Shown: positions 1 through 6,706, counted from the first letter of the stretch. The stretch: 24,438 bases of DNA from Oscillospiraceae bacterium (GCA_017398105.1 JAFQHF010000022.1:1-24438), one strand, 5' to 3'. The notes: generated by a model not told the origin, from the letters alone. Made by a program: numbers and translations.

Positions 1-195
1 GGGCCCCCATCAAGCAAATTGTGCTTGATGGGGAGAGGAGATGCGCAGATACAGGTGGAATTTTCTGCTTGCAGAAAATGCAACAGTGTATCTGATGCAT
101 CGACGAAGTGCGCGCAGCAGGCTGCAAAAAGCTGGCGGAAAGCCCCGAAGGGGATTTTCGACACACCGAGCACCACCTTCGGGTGGTGCTTTTTG
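1..195 (+). ncRNA. Structured non-coding RNA of unknown family (5' end may lie outside the window)
   Basis: This stretch is dominated by strong, nested inverted repeats and carries no credible gene. Seen directly: a perfect 12-bp hairpin (5-16 with 22-33, loop 17-21); a long interrupted rod in which 40-44 pairs with 97-101, 47-53 with 87-93 and 60-68 with 71-79, leaving an asymmetric internal loop (54-59 against 80-86); a small GC hairpin around 141-153; and an intrinsic terminator at 169-194. The only ORF across it (19-216) runs through the terminator, which argues against coding. I compared it by eye with RNase P, tmRNA, SRP RNA, T-box, lysine, glycine and M-box patterns and found no convincing match. 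A 6S-like rod with an internal bubble is possible but not shown. It could be an independent sRNA or the terminated leader of the downstream phosphodiesterase gene. Confidence 0.5.
169..194 (+). terminator. Intrinsic terminator of the 5' structured RNA
   Basis: A 9-bp GC-rich stem (169-177 with 182-190) closes a TTCG tetraloop and is followed at once by a run of five T (190-194). This is a textbook Rho-independent terminator for rightward transcription and sets the 3' end of the upstream RNA. Confidence 0.85.
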
Positions 196-222
196 TTGAC
201 AAAAGAGAAGAAATAGGATAAT
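196..222 (+). promoter_or_regulatory. Possible promoter for the phosphodiesterase gene
   Basis: A consensus TTGACA (196-201) is followed after 15 bp by GATAAT (217-222), about 37 bp before the chosen start codon at 259. The spacer is two bases shorter than ideal. Its position directly after a terminator and before a gene supports it. Confidence 0.4.
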
Positions 223-258
223 CTGTTAGGTGAAATTCAGAAAAGGAAGATGCAGATT

Positions 259-1188
259 ATGAATAAAAAGGCCTGGAAGCTGATTTTGCTGCATGTGCTC
301 CTGCTGTGCGGATTTGCGTGCGGCGTGCTGCTGTTTGCGGAGGAAATCCTGGAAGCGAAAAGATGGGTTTATGCCGCCATTGCGCAGGTCAGACAGCACA
401 ATACCCAGCAGGATCAGTCGCCGCTGGAACAGCAGTTTGCATCCTATGCACCGATGGAGCACAAGGGAGATGAATGGTATCAGGATACCCGACTGATCTA
501 TCATGCAGGAGGAACGATAGACGGCTTTGTCTATACGAATTCGGCCGAGGCCCTGGAAGCAACCATTTCCGGCGGAAATCATGTTGTGGAGATCGATTTC
601 CTCTTTACATCCGATGGTCATCTGATCTGCGCGCATAAATGGGAGGATCTGTTCTCCCTGGAACCCCTGCCTCTGGAAGAGGTGCAGCGGGTGGGAATCT
701 ACCGGAAATATACGCCCATGACAGCGGAAGACCTGATCGGATACATGCAGGAAAATCCGGATTTAATTATCATTACGGATACCAAGGAAGAACAGCCGGT
801 GGAGGTGATCCGGGAACTGGTGCGTCTGGCAGGGGAGGACGCAGATATCCTCAGCCGATTTGTGATTCAGCTGTACGACAGAGGAATGAAGCAGGAAATG
901 CTGTCCGTTTACCCGTTTTCCAGTGAGAATTTCCTTTTTACAGCCTATGAGTTTGGAAATGAACGGATAGAGGAAATTCTGGAACTGTGCTATGCGGAAG
1001 ATATCCGGGTTGTGACAGTGGTCTACTATGCATGGCCCCAGGAAGTGATCGACCTGTTCCGCCAGAAGGGAATCTTTGTCTTTGAGCATACGGTCAACGA
1101 TCCTTCCGAAGCCAGAGACATCATAGCCCGGGGCTCTCAGGGTGTGTATACGGACTTTTTGCAATTATCTGATCTGACTGGGGAATAA
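259..1188 (+). CDS. Membrane-anchored glycerophosphodiester phosphodiesterase (GDPD) family protein
   Basis: Probable metal-dependent phosphodiesterase that would cleave glycerophosphodiesters to an alcohol and glycerol 3-phosphate at the outer face of the membrane. The 309-aa product has one hydrophobic N-terminal segment (about residues 7-27), then a GDPD-like TIM-barrel region with HAGG (H82, where HRG is usual), EID (E111, D113), AHK (H126) and TDTK. These correspond to the conserved catalytic and metal-binding positions of the family. The Arg-to-Ala change in the first motif is a deviation seen in the sequence. Proteins of this type also include bacterial polysaccharide-modifying homologues, so the substrate is open. 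I chose the ATG at 259, which lies 9 bp after GGAAG (245-249); the ATG at 250 abuts that site. It appears monocistronic, ending at a hairpin at 1191. Confidence 0.8.
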   Translation: MNKKAWKLILLHVLLLCGFACGVLLFAEEILEAKRWVYAAIAQVRQHNTQQDQSPLEQQFASYAPMEHKGDEWYQDTRLIYHAGGTIDGFVYTNSAEALEATISGGNHVVEIDFLFTSDGHLICAHKWEDLFSLEPLPLEEVQRVGIYRKYTPMTAEDLIGYMQENPDLIIITDTKEEQPVEVIRELVRLAGEDADILSRFVIQLYDRGMKQEMLSVYPFSSENFLFTAYEFGNERIEEILELCYAEDIRVVTVVYYAWPQEVIDLFRQKGIFVFEHTVNDPSEARDIIARGSQGVYTDFLQLSDLTGE

Positions 1189-1190
1189 CA

Positions 1191-1216
1191 AAAGCACCGC
1201 CAAAAAGCGGTGCTTT
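1191..1216. terminator. Convergent hairpin terminator between the GDPD gene and the XRE gene
   Basis: A perfect 10-bp inverted repeat (1191-1200 with 1207-1216, loop 1201-1206) lies between two converging genes and overlaps the last codons of the minus-strand gene. T tracts are short on both sides, so termination may be partial. Its arm sequence AAAGCACCGC recurs in the terminator at 1849. Confidence 0.6.
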
Positions 1217-1427
1217 ACTTGTTCCTGCGGGGATTATTAGTAAGACCGAGAAGATAGTCTACAGAAACCTGATAGAAATTAGCAAGCTGAATGAGAAAAT
1301 CGGTCGGAATATCACGCTGTCCCAACTCGTAATTGCTGTAAACTTGTTGAGAACAACTGAGTAATTCTGCAATTTGCCACTGCTTCAGATCCCTGTCTTC
1401 ACGCAAATCACGAATACGCTGATACAT
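1215..1427 (-). CDS. XRE-family helix-turn-helix transcriptional regulator
   Basis: A 70-aa protein consisting almost only of a Cro/C1-type HTH domain: RIRDLREDRDLKQWQIAEL, then a recognition-helix region around SCSQQVYSNYELGQR, then the typical family ending VSVDYLLGLT. Such single-domain proteins are DNA-binding repressors or regulators of nearby genes. I start it at the ATG at 1425-1427, preceded on the minus strand by GGGGTGA at a spacing of about 5-7 bp; a GTG nine codons upstream is possible but lacks a ribosome-binding site. It is divergent from the small membrane-protein gene at 1550. The shared intergenic region has two operator-like palindromes, which suggests it controls itself and its neighbour. 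Confidence 0.85.
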   Translation of the reverse strand: MYQRIRDLREDRDLKQWQIAELLSCSQQVYSNYELGQRDIPTDFLIQLANFYQVSVDYLLGLTNNPRRNK

Positions 1428-1453
1428 GGCATCACCCCAGCAGTAGGATACCA

Positions 1454-1470
1454 CACTGCAAATTGTTGTA
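1454..1470. promoter_or_regulatory. Imperfect operator-like palindrome (site 1)
   Basis: This 17-bp site matches the perfect palindrome at 1479-1495 at 13 of 17 aligned positions and sits exactly 25 bp upstream of it, between the two divergent genes. It is probably a second, weaker site for the neighbouring XRE protein. That assignment is inference from position and repetition. Confidence 0.45.
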
Positions 1471-1499
1471 TTGGCATATACTGCAAAATGCAGTAAACT
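1471..1499 (+). promoter_or_regulatory. Likely promoter of the small membrane-protein gene, overlapped by operator site 2
   Basis: TTGGCA (1471-1476) and TAAACT (1494-1499) are separated by 17 bp, a good sigma-A arrangement pointing to the gene at 1550. A perfect palindrome (1479-1495) fills the spacer, so a bound repressor would block polymerase. Confidence 0.5.
1479..1495. promoter_or_regulatory. Perfect 7-3-7 operator palindrome (site 2)
   Basis: TACTGCA (1479-1485) and TGCAGTA (1489-1495) form a perfect inverted repeat around AAA. Size and symmetry fit a dimeric XRE-family repressor. It lies inside the spacer of the rightward promoter. Confidence 0.6.
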
Positions 1500-1549
1500 G
1501 TCTGCTGGACATTCATTGTCCGAATGATTTACAATCTGGGGGAATAAGT

Positions 1550-1846
1550 ATGGGGCTGGTAAAAAAGAGCTTTTCGTATTTTATATTCGGCGTATTTCTT
1601 GTTTTGGGTGTGCTATTTATGCCATCGAGAATTGGAATGCCTTTCCTGATAACCGCACTGCTGTTGACACCGAGTCAACAAGTGAAACGTGGATTAGATG
1701 TTTTTCTGGGACAAATCACACCAAGAGAGACCTGGATTACCATATGCATTACCAGTCTGATATTTTATTGGCCTGTAGAGGAATATGCATTGGCAGTAAA
1801 CAATTTGTTAGGCAGGCTGCAATGGATATTGCAGCTGATGTCATAA
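1550..1846 (+). CDS. Small hypothetical membrane protein
   Basis: A 98-aa product that I do not recognise. It contains two or three hydrophobic segments: about residues 7-24 (FSYFIFGVFLVLGVLFM), a shorter one near 30-38 (FLITALLL), and about 62-80 (WITICITSLIFYWPVEEY). The start at ATG 1550 follows a GGGGG Shine-Dalgarno (1538-1542) by 7 bp; longer upstream starts have no such site and would run through the operators. The gene is divergent from an XRE regulator and ends 2 bp before a strong terminator. Base composition is more AT-rich than the surrounding housekeeping genes, which together with the bracketed layout hints at an accessory cassette. No toxin or immunity function can be claimed from sequence alone. 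Confidence 0.7.
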   Translation: MGLVKKSFSYFIFGVFLVLGVLFMPSRIGMPFLITALLLTPSQQVKRGLDVFLGQITPRETWITICITSLIFYWPVEEYALAVNNLLGRLQWILQLMS

Positions 1847-1848
1847 GG

Positions 1849-1878
1849 AAAAGCACCGCTTTGCAGCGGTGCTTTTTT
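1849..1878. terminator. Bidirectional terminator between the small membrane-protein gene and rnpB
   Basis: A 12-bp perfect stem (1849-1860 with 1865-1876, loop TTGC) is followed by T residues to 1878 on the plus strand. On the minus strand it ends in TTTT just after the rnpB 3' end. It can stop both converging transcripts. Confidence 0.85.
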
Positions 1879-2233
1879 GCGACACGGGCCTGTAAGCCGG
1901 GTTCTGTCTAAACAGCCATCTATCTAGCCCCGCAATTGCTTGCGGGATCAAGCCGCCTCCTCGGGACGGTCGGGCAGACCGCATGTCCCTCCACGGCGTT
2001 GCTCCGGGATAGAGTTTACATCGTAAAACCCATGTTACCATGGGCCGGGTGGGCTCTTACCCCACCTTTTCACCCTGGCCGAACGGCAAAGCCGATCGGT
2101 GGTATCTCTCTGTTGCACTTGTCCTGGGGTCACCCCCGGCGGGCGTTACCCGTTATCCCTGCCCTGTGGAGCCCGGACTTTCCTCATCTGGTGCCTTTCG
2201 GCATCCATCCGCGGCTGTCCGGCCTGGTCGCGG
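1879..2233 (-). ncRNA. rnpB: RNase P RNA, bacterial type A
   Basis: Catalytic RNA subunit of ribonuclease P, which removes 5' leaders from pre-tRNAs. Read on the minus strand it contains the universally conserved GAGGAAAGTCCGGGCTCC block (reverse complement at 2168-2185) and the 3' block AGACAGAACCCGGCTTACAG (about 1891-1910). The ends pair as GCGAC/GTCGC (2227-2231 with 1879-1883), forming the terminal part of helix P1; this sets the boundaries and a length near 355 nt, usual for the family. It has its own consensus promoter at 2238-2266 and a terminator at 1849-1878. Exact ends are estimates of a few bases. Confidence 0.95.
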
Positions 2234-2237
2234 AAAT

Positions 2238-2266
2238 ATTGTACTCCATGGAAGGCAAATTGTCAA
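2238..2266 (-). promoter_or_regulatory. rnpB promoter
   Basis: On the minus strand TTGACA (2261-2266) and TACAAT (2238-2243) are separated by exactly 17 bp. The predicted start, about 7 bp beyond the -10 box, coincides with the 5' end of RNase P RNA deduced from helix P1. Confidence 0.8.
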
Positions 2267-2271
2267 ATGTC

Positions 2272-2305
2272 TTGCAAATTCTTTTTGGAAGGGATATACT
2301 ATAAT
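2272..2305 (+). promoter_or_regulatory. Promoter of the murD operon
   Basis: TTGCAA (2272-2277) is followed after 17 bp by TATACT (2295-2300), which runs into a second -10-like TATAAT (2300-2305). It is back to back with the rnpB promoter, with only 5 bp between the two -35 boxes. The resulting leader to murD would be about 215 nt and include the palindromic repeat. Confidence 0.6.
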
Positions 2306-2355
2306 AGAATATAGACTGGTAAATTTGCGTTTTTCGGTATAAGGATCAACGAATC

Positions 2356-2459
2356 GTAGGGGCGGATTTCCAATCCGCCCTCCGGATACCGGCAATGTAC
2401 GGAGAATTTCACTGTGCATGCGTCGGCAGTGTTAGGGCGGATTAAAAATCCGCCCCTAC
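2356..2459. repeat. 104-bp palindromic repeat element (MITE/REP-like) in the murD leader
   Basis: The ends are a perfect 13-bp inverted repeat: GTAGGGGCGGATT (2356-2368) and its complement (2447-2459). Each end is also a small hairpin of its own: 9-bp arms around TCC at 2360-2380 and around AAA at 2435-2455. No ORF lies inside and no clear target-site duplication is visible. The architecture fits a non-autonomous palindromic repeat. As RNA it could fold into one long cruciform upstream of murD. Family membership would need a genome-wide copy search. Confidence 0.7.
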
Positions 2460-2526
2460 AATAGATGCTTGTTAATTGTATGATAAACGGTAATTTATCG
2501 CATAACCATAGAAATGAGGAATCACC

Positions 2527-3891
2527 ATGAGTTCTGCATTTGAAACATACTTTACATCTTTAAAGGACAAGAAAATTGCCGTTCTGGGTCTGGGTGTCAG
2601 CAACCGGCCTTTGGTGAGGCTGCTGCTGGAATTCGGCTGCGATGTTGTCGGCTGTGACCGGACGCCCCGGGAGAAGCTGGATGCCGAAGTGCTGGAACTG
2701 GAAAAACTGGGCTGTAAGCTCCATGTGGGAGATACTTACCTGGAGGGCGTGGAGGCGGATCTTCTGTTCCGTACCCCCGGTATGCATCCCGGCAATCCTG
2801 CCATTGAGGCCCTGCGCAGCCGCGGCGCACAGGTGACTTCCGAAATGGAGGTGTTCTTCGAGGTTTGTCCCTGCACGCTGCTGGCAGTCACAGGCTCTGA
2901 CGGAAAGACCACCACAACAACGCTGGTTTCCGAAATGCTGAAAGCCGCCGGAAAGACCGTATGGCTGGGCGGCAACATCGGTACGCCTCTGCTGCCTCTG
3001 GTGCGGCAGATGAAGCAGGAAGATTTTGCTGTGGTGGAGCTGAGCTCCTTCCAGCTGATGGATATGACCAGAAGCCCCCAGCGGGCCATCGTTACGAATC
3101 TGGCACCCAATCATCTGGATGTCCACAAGGATATGGAAGAATATGTGGATTCCAAGAAGAATATTTTCCGCTATCAGAATGAAACCGGCCTTCTGATCCT
3201 CAATGCGGACAATGATATCACTGCCGGCTTTACCGGCAACGGCGAGACCCGGTTCTTCTCCCGGCAGGGTAAAAACGTCCATGTCCGCTTTGAAGACGGC
3301 ATGATCTTCCGGGGCGGAGTGCCTGTGCTGGCGGCAGCGGATATTCTGATTCCCGGTGTCCATAATATCGAAAACTATATGGCGGCCATTGCCATGGTAG
3401 AGGGACTGGTTAGTGACGAGGTCATCCGCTCTGTTGCGAAGAATTTCGGCGGTGTGGAGCATCGCATTGAGCTGGTTCGGATCAGGGACGATGTGAGATT
3501 CTATAACGATTCCATTGCATCCAGCCCCAGCCGCACCATTGCGGGTCTGAGAAGCTTCACCGAAAAGGTCATTCTGATCGCCGGCGGCTATGATAAGCAC
3601 ATTCCCTATGACGTGCTGGGCCCCGAGATCTGTGCCCATGTGAAAAAGCTGTTCCTGGGCGGCGCCACCGGTAAGCTGATCCGGCAGGCGGTGGAAGAAT
3701 GTCCGGAATTTGACCCTGAAAAGCTGGAAATCGTGGACTGCGAGACCTTCGAGCCTGCTGTCCGTGCGGCGGCAGCTGCTGCGGAAGCCGGCGATATCGT
3801 GCTCATGAGTCCTGCCAGCGCGGCCTTTGACCAGTTCAAGAATTTTATGGTTCGGGGTGAATTTTACAAGAAACTGGTAAAGGAGCTGTAA
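2527..3891 (+). CDS. murD: UDP-N-acetylmuramoylalanine--D-glutamate ligase MurD
   Basis: Cytoplasmic ATP-dependent ligase that adds D-glutamate to UDP-MurNAc-L-Ala during peptidoglycan precursor synthesis. The 454-aa length is normal. Visible features: a Rossmann-like N-terminal domain (VLGLGVSNRP, residues about 19-28), the Mur-ligase ATP-binding loop GSDGKTTTT with K127, the central-domain SSFQL and NHLD motifs, HNIEN, the EHR motif, and a C-terminal NDS element (YNDSIASSP, a known variant of the usual NDSKATN). The ATG at 2527 follows GAGGA by 6 bp. It opens an operon with ispD (3 bp gap), ispF and a DUF2500 gene. Outside the usual mur/dcw cluster, this pairing with isoprenoid genes links two supplies for lipid-II synthesis. 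Confidence 0.97.
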   Translation: MSSAFETYFTSLKDKKIAVLGLGVSNRPLVRLLLEFGCDVVGCDRTPREKLDAEVLELEKLGCKLHVGDTYLEGVEADLLFRTPGMHPGNPAIEALRSRGAQVTSEMEVFFEVCPCTLLAVTGSDGKTTTTTLVSEMLKAAGKTVWLGGNIGTPLLPLVRQMKQEDFAVVELSSFQLMDMTRSPQRAIVTNLAPNHLDVHKDMEEYVDSKKNIFRYQNETGLLILNADNDITAGFTGNGETRFFSRQGKNVHVRFEDGMIFRGGVPVLAAADILIPGVHNIENYMAAIAMVEGLVSDEVIRSVAKNFGGVEHRIELVRIRDDVRFYNDSIASSPSRTIAGLRSFTEKVILIAGGYDKHIPYDVLGPEICAHVKKLFLGGATGKLIRQAVEECPEFDPEKLEIVDCETFEPAVRAAAAAAEAGDIVLMSPASAAFDQFKNFMVRGEFYKKLVKEL

Positions 3892-3894
3892 GCC

Positions 3895-4608
3895 ATGGAA
3901 TTTACGAAGCTTATGCGCAAGGCGCTGCCGTTGAAGACCTGCGGCGCGGTGATCGTGGCAGCGGGCAATGCTTCCCGGATGGGGGGTATCGACAAGGTCA
4001 TGGCGCAGCTGAAGGGTGAGCCCATGATCCTCCGGACGGTGCGCACCTTCCAGGAATGTGATGCCATTTCCGAGATCGTCATTGTCACCCGTGAGGATCT
4101 GATCGTGCCTATTTCCGGTCTGTGCCGGGATATGGGGAAGGTGAAGGCTGTGGTCTGCGGCGGAAAAAGCCGTCAGGAATCCGTTCATCTGGGGCTGAAT
4201 GCCCTGTCGGACAAGGTGCAGCTGGCAGCCATCCACGACGGCGCCCGGCCTCTGATCACCTGGCAGCTCATCGACCGGGTGGTTCGGGCAGCCAATACCC
4301 ACAATGCCGCAGCACCGGCAATCCCTGTGAAGGACACCATAAAGGTGGTGGAGGGCCGGGTGGTGAAGTATACCCCTGACCGTGCGACTCTGTTTGCGGT
4401 ACAGACTCCCCAGGTTTTTGATTTTGACCTTCTGCGCGGCGCACTGAAAAAGGCAGCGCTCGATGGTGCGCAGGTGACGGACGACTGCTCCGCTGTGGAG
4501 CTGATGGGAATGACCGTAAAAATCGTGGAGGGTGACGAGCGGAATATCAAGGTCACTACCCCCATGGACTTGAAGATCGCAGAGATGCTGCTGGAGGAGA
4601 TGCAATGA
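3895..4608 (+). CDS. ispD: 2-C-methyl-D-erythritol 4-phosphate cytidylyltransferase IspD
   Basis: Third step of the MEP isoprenoid pathway: transfers CMP from CTP to MEP. The 237-aa protein has the nucleotide-binding start [13 protein letters not shown] with a following lysine (K36-type position in GGIDKVM), the GGKSRQESV loop, the HDGARPL motif that binds substrate and metal, AIPVKDTIK, and the TDDCSAVE and [15 protein letters not shown] elements that close the active site. It starts 3 bp after murD and overlaps ispF by 4 bp (ATGA), indicating translational coupling. The first 14 residues precede the conserved core and form a short N-terminal extension. Confidence 0.96.
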   Translation: MEFTKLMRKALPLKTCGAVIVAAGNASRMGGIDKVMAQLKGEPMILRTVRTFQECDAISEIVIVTREDLIVPISGLCRDMGKVKAVVCGGKSRQESVHLGLNALSDKVQLAAIHDGARPLITWQLIDRVVRAANTHNAAAPAIPVKDTIKVVEGRVVKYTPDRATLFAVQTPQVFDFDLLRGALKKAALDGAQVTDDCSAVELMGMTVKIVEGDERNIKVTTPMDLKIAEMLLEEMQ

Positions 4609-5075
4609 GAATCGGACACGGATATGATGTGCACCGCCTGGTGGAGGGTCGGGATCTGATCCTGGGCGGTGTGAAAATCGATTATGAAAAGGGCCTGCTG
4701 GGACACAGCGATGCGGATGTGCTGCTGCATGCGGTTTCCGACGCCCTGCTGGGCGCTGCGGGACTGGGAGATATCGGCAAGCACTTCCCGGATACGGACC
4801 CTGCCTACAAGGGTGCGGATTCTCTGATGCTGCTGCGCATCGTTGCCCGGCGGGTACAGGAAGCGGGGTATCGGGTCAGCAATATCGATGTGACCATGAT
4901 CGCCCAGAGACCCAAGCTGAAGGACCATATCCCTCAGATGGCTGCGAACATTGCCGGTGCAGTGGGCATTGCCTCCGACCGGGTGAATGTGAAGGCTACC
5001 ACGGAAGAGAAGCTGGGCTTCACCGGTACCGGAGAGGGTATGTCCTGTCATGCGGTGTGCCTGCTGGAGGAATAA
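4605..5075 (+). CDS. ispF: 2-C-methyl-D-erythritol 2,4-cyclodiphosphate synthase IspF
   Basis: Fifth step of the MEP pathway: converts CDP-ME 2-phosphate to the cyclic diphosphate with release of CMP, as a homotrimer with a metal site. The 156-aa length is typical. Metal ligands are visible in [11 protein letters not shown] (D8, H10) and in the [11 protein letters not shown] segment; the [12 protein letters not shown] loop and the C-terminal [14 protein letters not shown] signature are intact. Its ATG overlaps the ispD stop; ribosome-binding GGAGG lies within the end of ispD. The IspE kinase between these steps is not in the window. Confidence 0.97.
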   Translation: MRIGHGYDVHRLVEGRDLILGGVKIDYEKGLLGHSDADVLLHAVSDALLGAAGLGDIGKHFPDTDPAYKGADSLMLLRIVARRVQEAGYRVSNIDVTMIAQRPKLKDHIPQMAANIAGAVGIASDRVNVKATTEEKLGFTGTGEGMSCHAVCLLEE

Positions 5076-5078
5076 ACC

Positions 5079-5432
5079 ATGGACATGGGATTTTTTGTGA
5101 TCCATCGTCTGATGTTTACGCTGATCCCCGTTCTGATGATCCTGGTGATCGGGGTCCATCTGGTGCAGAGTATCCGGCAATGGAACCGGGATAACCAGGC
5201 TCCCAGACTGACGGTGGATGCGGCAGTTGTCGGAAAGCGGGAGGATCACCGCCGTCGGCGGAACGGAAACCGCACCAGTCACAGAACCTGCTATTATGTC
5301 ACCTTTCAGGTGGACAGCGGCGACAGGATGGAACTGGAGCTGGAAGGCGGCCAGTATGGCTTGCTGGTAGAAGGGGACAGAGGAAAACTGACCTTCCAGG
5401 GCAGCCGGTTTCTGAGCTTTCAGCGTACATAA
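5079..5432 (+). CDS. DUF2500 domain-containing membrane protein
   Basis: A 117-aa protein of unknown function. It has one N-terminal membrane segment (about residues 6-29) followed by a DUF2500 domain whose signature is clear: PRLTVDAAVVGKR, YYVTFQVDSGDRMELEL, YGLLVEGDRGKLTFQGSRFLSF. The domain probably forms a small beta-rich fold facing one side of the membrane. It starts 3 bp after ispF with GGAGG (5066-5070) 8 bp before ATG, so it is the last gene of the murD-ispD-ispF operon. No function can be inferred beyond co-expression with precursor synthesis genes. Confidence 0.85.
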   Translation: MDMGFFVIHRLMFTLIPVLMILVIGVHLVQSIRQWNRDNQAPRLTVDAAVVGKREDHRRRRNGNRTSHRTCYYVTFQVDSGDRMELELEGGQYGLLVEGDRGKLTFQGSRFLSFQRT

Positions 5433-5444
5433 AAAAGAAAAATA

Positions 5445-5476
5445 CTGCCCGGCGGGGTGAAAACCCCGCCGGGCAG
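5445..5476. terminator. Strong bidirectional terminator between DUF2500 and kdgK
   Basis: A 14-bp perfect GC-rich stem (5445-5458 with 5463-5476) closes a GAAA loop. Seen from the minus strand it is followed by TATTTTTCTTTTTT, an excellent terminator for the converging kinase gene; on the plus strand the trailing TGCTTGTTTT is weaker. Confidence 0.85.
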
Positions 5477-5495
5477 TGCTTGTTTTGAAATATGG

Positions 5496-6584
5496 TCAGC
5501 GCTTGATATCGAAGTTCTGGTTCATGATCTCCTTGATGGCGCGGGCATCGTCGGTGATGTTGGCATCGCCGTGGATGGTGTGCTTGATGACGGAGCTGGC
5601 CACTGCGAAGTTCACGATATCCATGGGCTTGTACTGGCGCATCATGGCGTAGATCAGGCCGGATGCGAAGGCATCGCCGCCGCCTACGCGGTCCAGGATA
5701 TTGAAGGTGAAGAGCTTACTTTCAAAGGTATGACCCTGATACCACATGAACGCCTTCAGGCTGTTCTGGGAACCGGAATGGGCATAGCGTACATGGCGGG
5801 CGATGCACTGGATATTGGGATAGCGCTCGATGAAGTGCTGGAAGACCTCGTCCTGCTGCTCGTAGCTGGGCTGCAGGGGAATGCCGTCCTTCCAGTCGCC
5901 CTTGCCGTGATCGTTGTCATCCTTCCACAGATGGTAGGGCTCAATACCCAGCAGAACATCCACATAGGGCAGGCACAATGTGCAGTAGTCTCTGGCCTCT
6001 TCCCAGGTCCACAGCTTGGAGCGGAAATTGCCGTCGAAGCTGGTGGTCAGGCCCATTTCCTTGGCTACCTTCAGGCAGTTCAGAATGAAGTCGGCACAGG
6101 TCTGGTTTAGGGCGGGGGTAATGCCGGAAACATGCAGCCAGGTATAGCCTTCCAGCAGGGCGCGGATATCCACCTTGCTCAGGTCATACTCGGTGATGGC
6201 GGAATGCTTGCGGTCGTAAGTAACCTTACTGGCGCGGATGCCGTAGCCGGTTTCCAGATAATAGGTGCCCAGACGATGGGTGGGGGTTTCCTCGGGGGTG
6301 GAGAGGATTACGGGGGTGCAGTGAACATCATTGGAGCGGAGCATACGGATGGCGCTCTTACCGATGGAATTGTTGGGGACGACGGTAAAGAAGGTGGAAT
6401 CAATGCCCAGGTTTGCCAGAGACAGGGCAATATTGGCCTCACTGCCGCCGTAGGTGGCCTCGAATTCGTTGGCCATACGGATCTTCTGGTAGTTGGGGGG
6501 CGTCAGGCGCAGCATAATTTCACCGATGGTGATGAATCTGTGGTCGCTCTTGGGATGGGTCATCAAAGGGTTGTGGTGTTCCAT
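5496..6584 (-). CDS. kdgK: PfkB-family sugar kinase, probable 2-dehydro-3-deoxygluconokinase (KDG kinase)
   Basis: Likely phosphorylates 2-keto-3-deoxygluconate to KDPG, the entry of uronate and pectin-derived sugars into the lower Entner-Doudoroff route. The 362-aa PfkB fold is visible from the N-terminal TIGEIMLRLTPP, the substrate-binding YGGSEANIALSLANLG, and the C-terminal anion-hole and catalytic motif DRVGGGDAFASGL (catalytic base D304). The segment DDNDHGKGDWKDG (around residues 225-237) looks like an inserted loop. Substrate is assigned by overall resemblance, so a related 2-keto sugar is possible. Start chosen by AAGGAGG 6 bp upstream. It is monocistronic, with its own promoter (6614-6642) and terminator (5445-5476); no aldolase or uronate gene is adjacent. 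Confidence 0.82.
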   Translation of the reverse strand: MEHHNPLMTHPKSDHRFITIGEIMLRLTPPNYQKIRMANEFEATYGGSEANIALSLANLGIDSTFFTVVPNNSIGKSAIRMLRSNDVHCTPVILSTPEETPTHRLGTYYLETGYGIRASKVTYDRKHSAITEYDLSKVDIRALLEGYTWLHVSGITPALNQTCADFILNCLKVAKEMGLTTSFDGNFRSKLWTWEEARDYCTLCLPYVDVLLGIEPYHLWKDDNDHGKGDWKDGIPLQPSYEQQDEVFQHFIERYPNIQCIARHVRYAHSGSQNSLKAFMWYQGHTFESKLFTFNILDRVGGGDAFASGLIYAMMRQYKPMDIVNFAVASSVIKHTIHGDANITDDARAIKEIMNQNFDIKR

Positions 6585-6613
6585 GGTATGCCTCCTTAAA
6601 TAATATTAAAGAT

Positions 6614-6642
6614 ATTATAAGTCAAACAGTGGTGGTTTTCAA
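6614..6642 (-). promoter_or_regulatory. Promoter of the KDG kinase gene
   Basis: On the minus strand TTGAAA (6637-6642) and a consensus TATAAT (6614-6619) are 17 bp apart, about 30 bp upstream of the start codon. No operator-like palindrome overlaps it. Confidence 0.75.
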
Positions 6643-6706
6643 TAGAGAAAATGAAAAAAGTGAAAATAAAATTGGAGATTATGACAAAACGGGCTCTGTA
6701 CCTGTG

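Noticed and set aside
1..195. T-box, lysine, glycine or M-box riboswitch, SRP RNA or tmRNA
   Set aside because: The diagnostic sequence blocks of these families are not found; similarity is limited to short purine-rich strings.
19..216. 65-aa open frame over the 5' region
   Set aside because: It crosses strong hairpins and reads through an intrinsic terminator, has no ribosome-binding site and no recognisable protein features.
1936..2342. Several open frames over rnpB on both strands
   Set aside because: The region is RNase P RNA with its conserved blocks; the frames have no start signals.
2560..4605. 681-aa open frame on the minus strand opposite murD and ispD
   Set aside because: It is the antisense shadow of two certain genes; composition rich in H, Q and R is typical of such frames.
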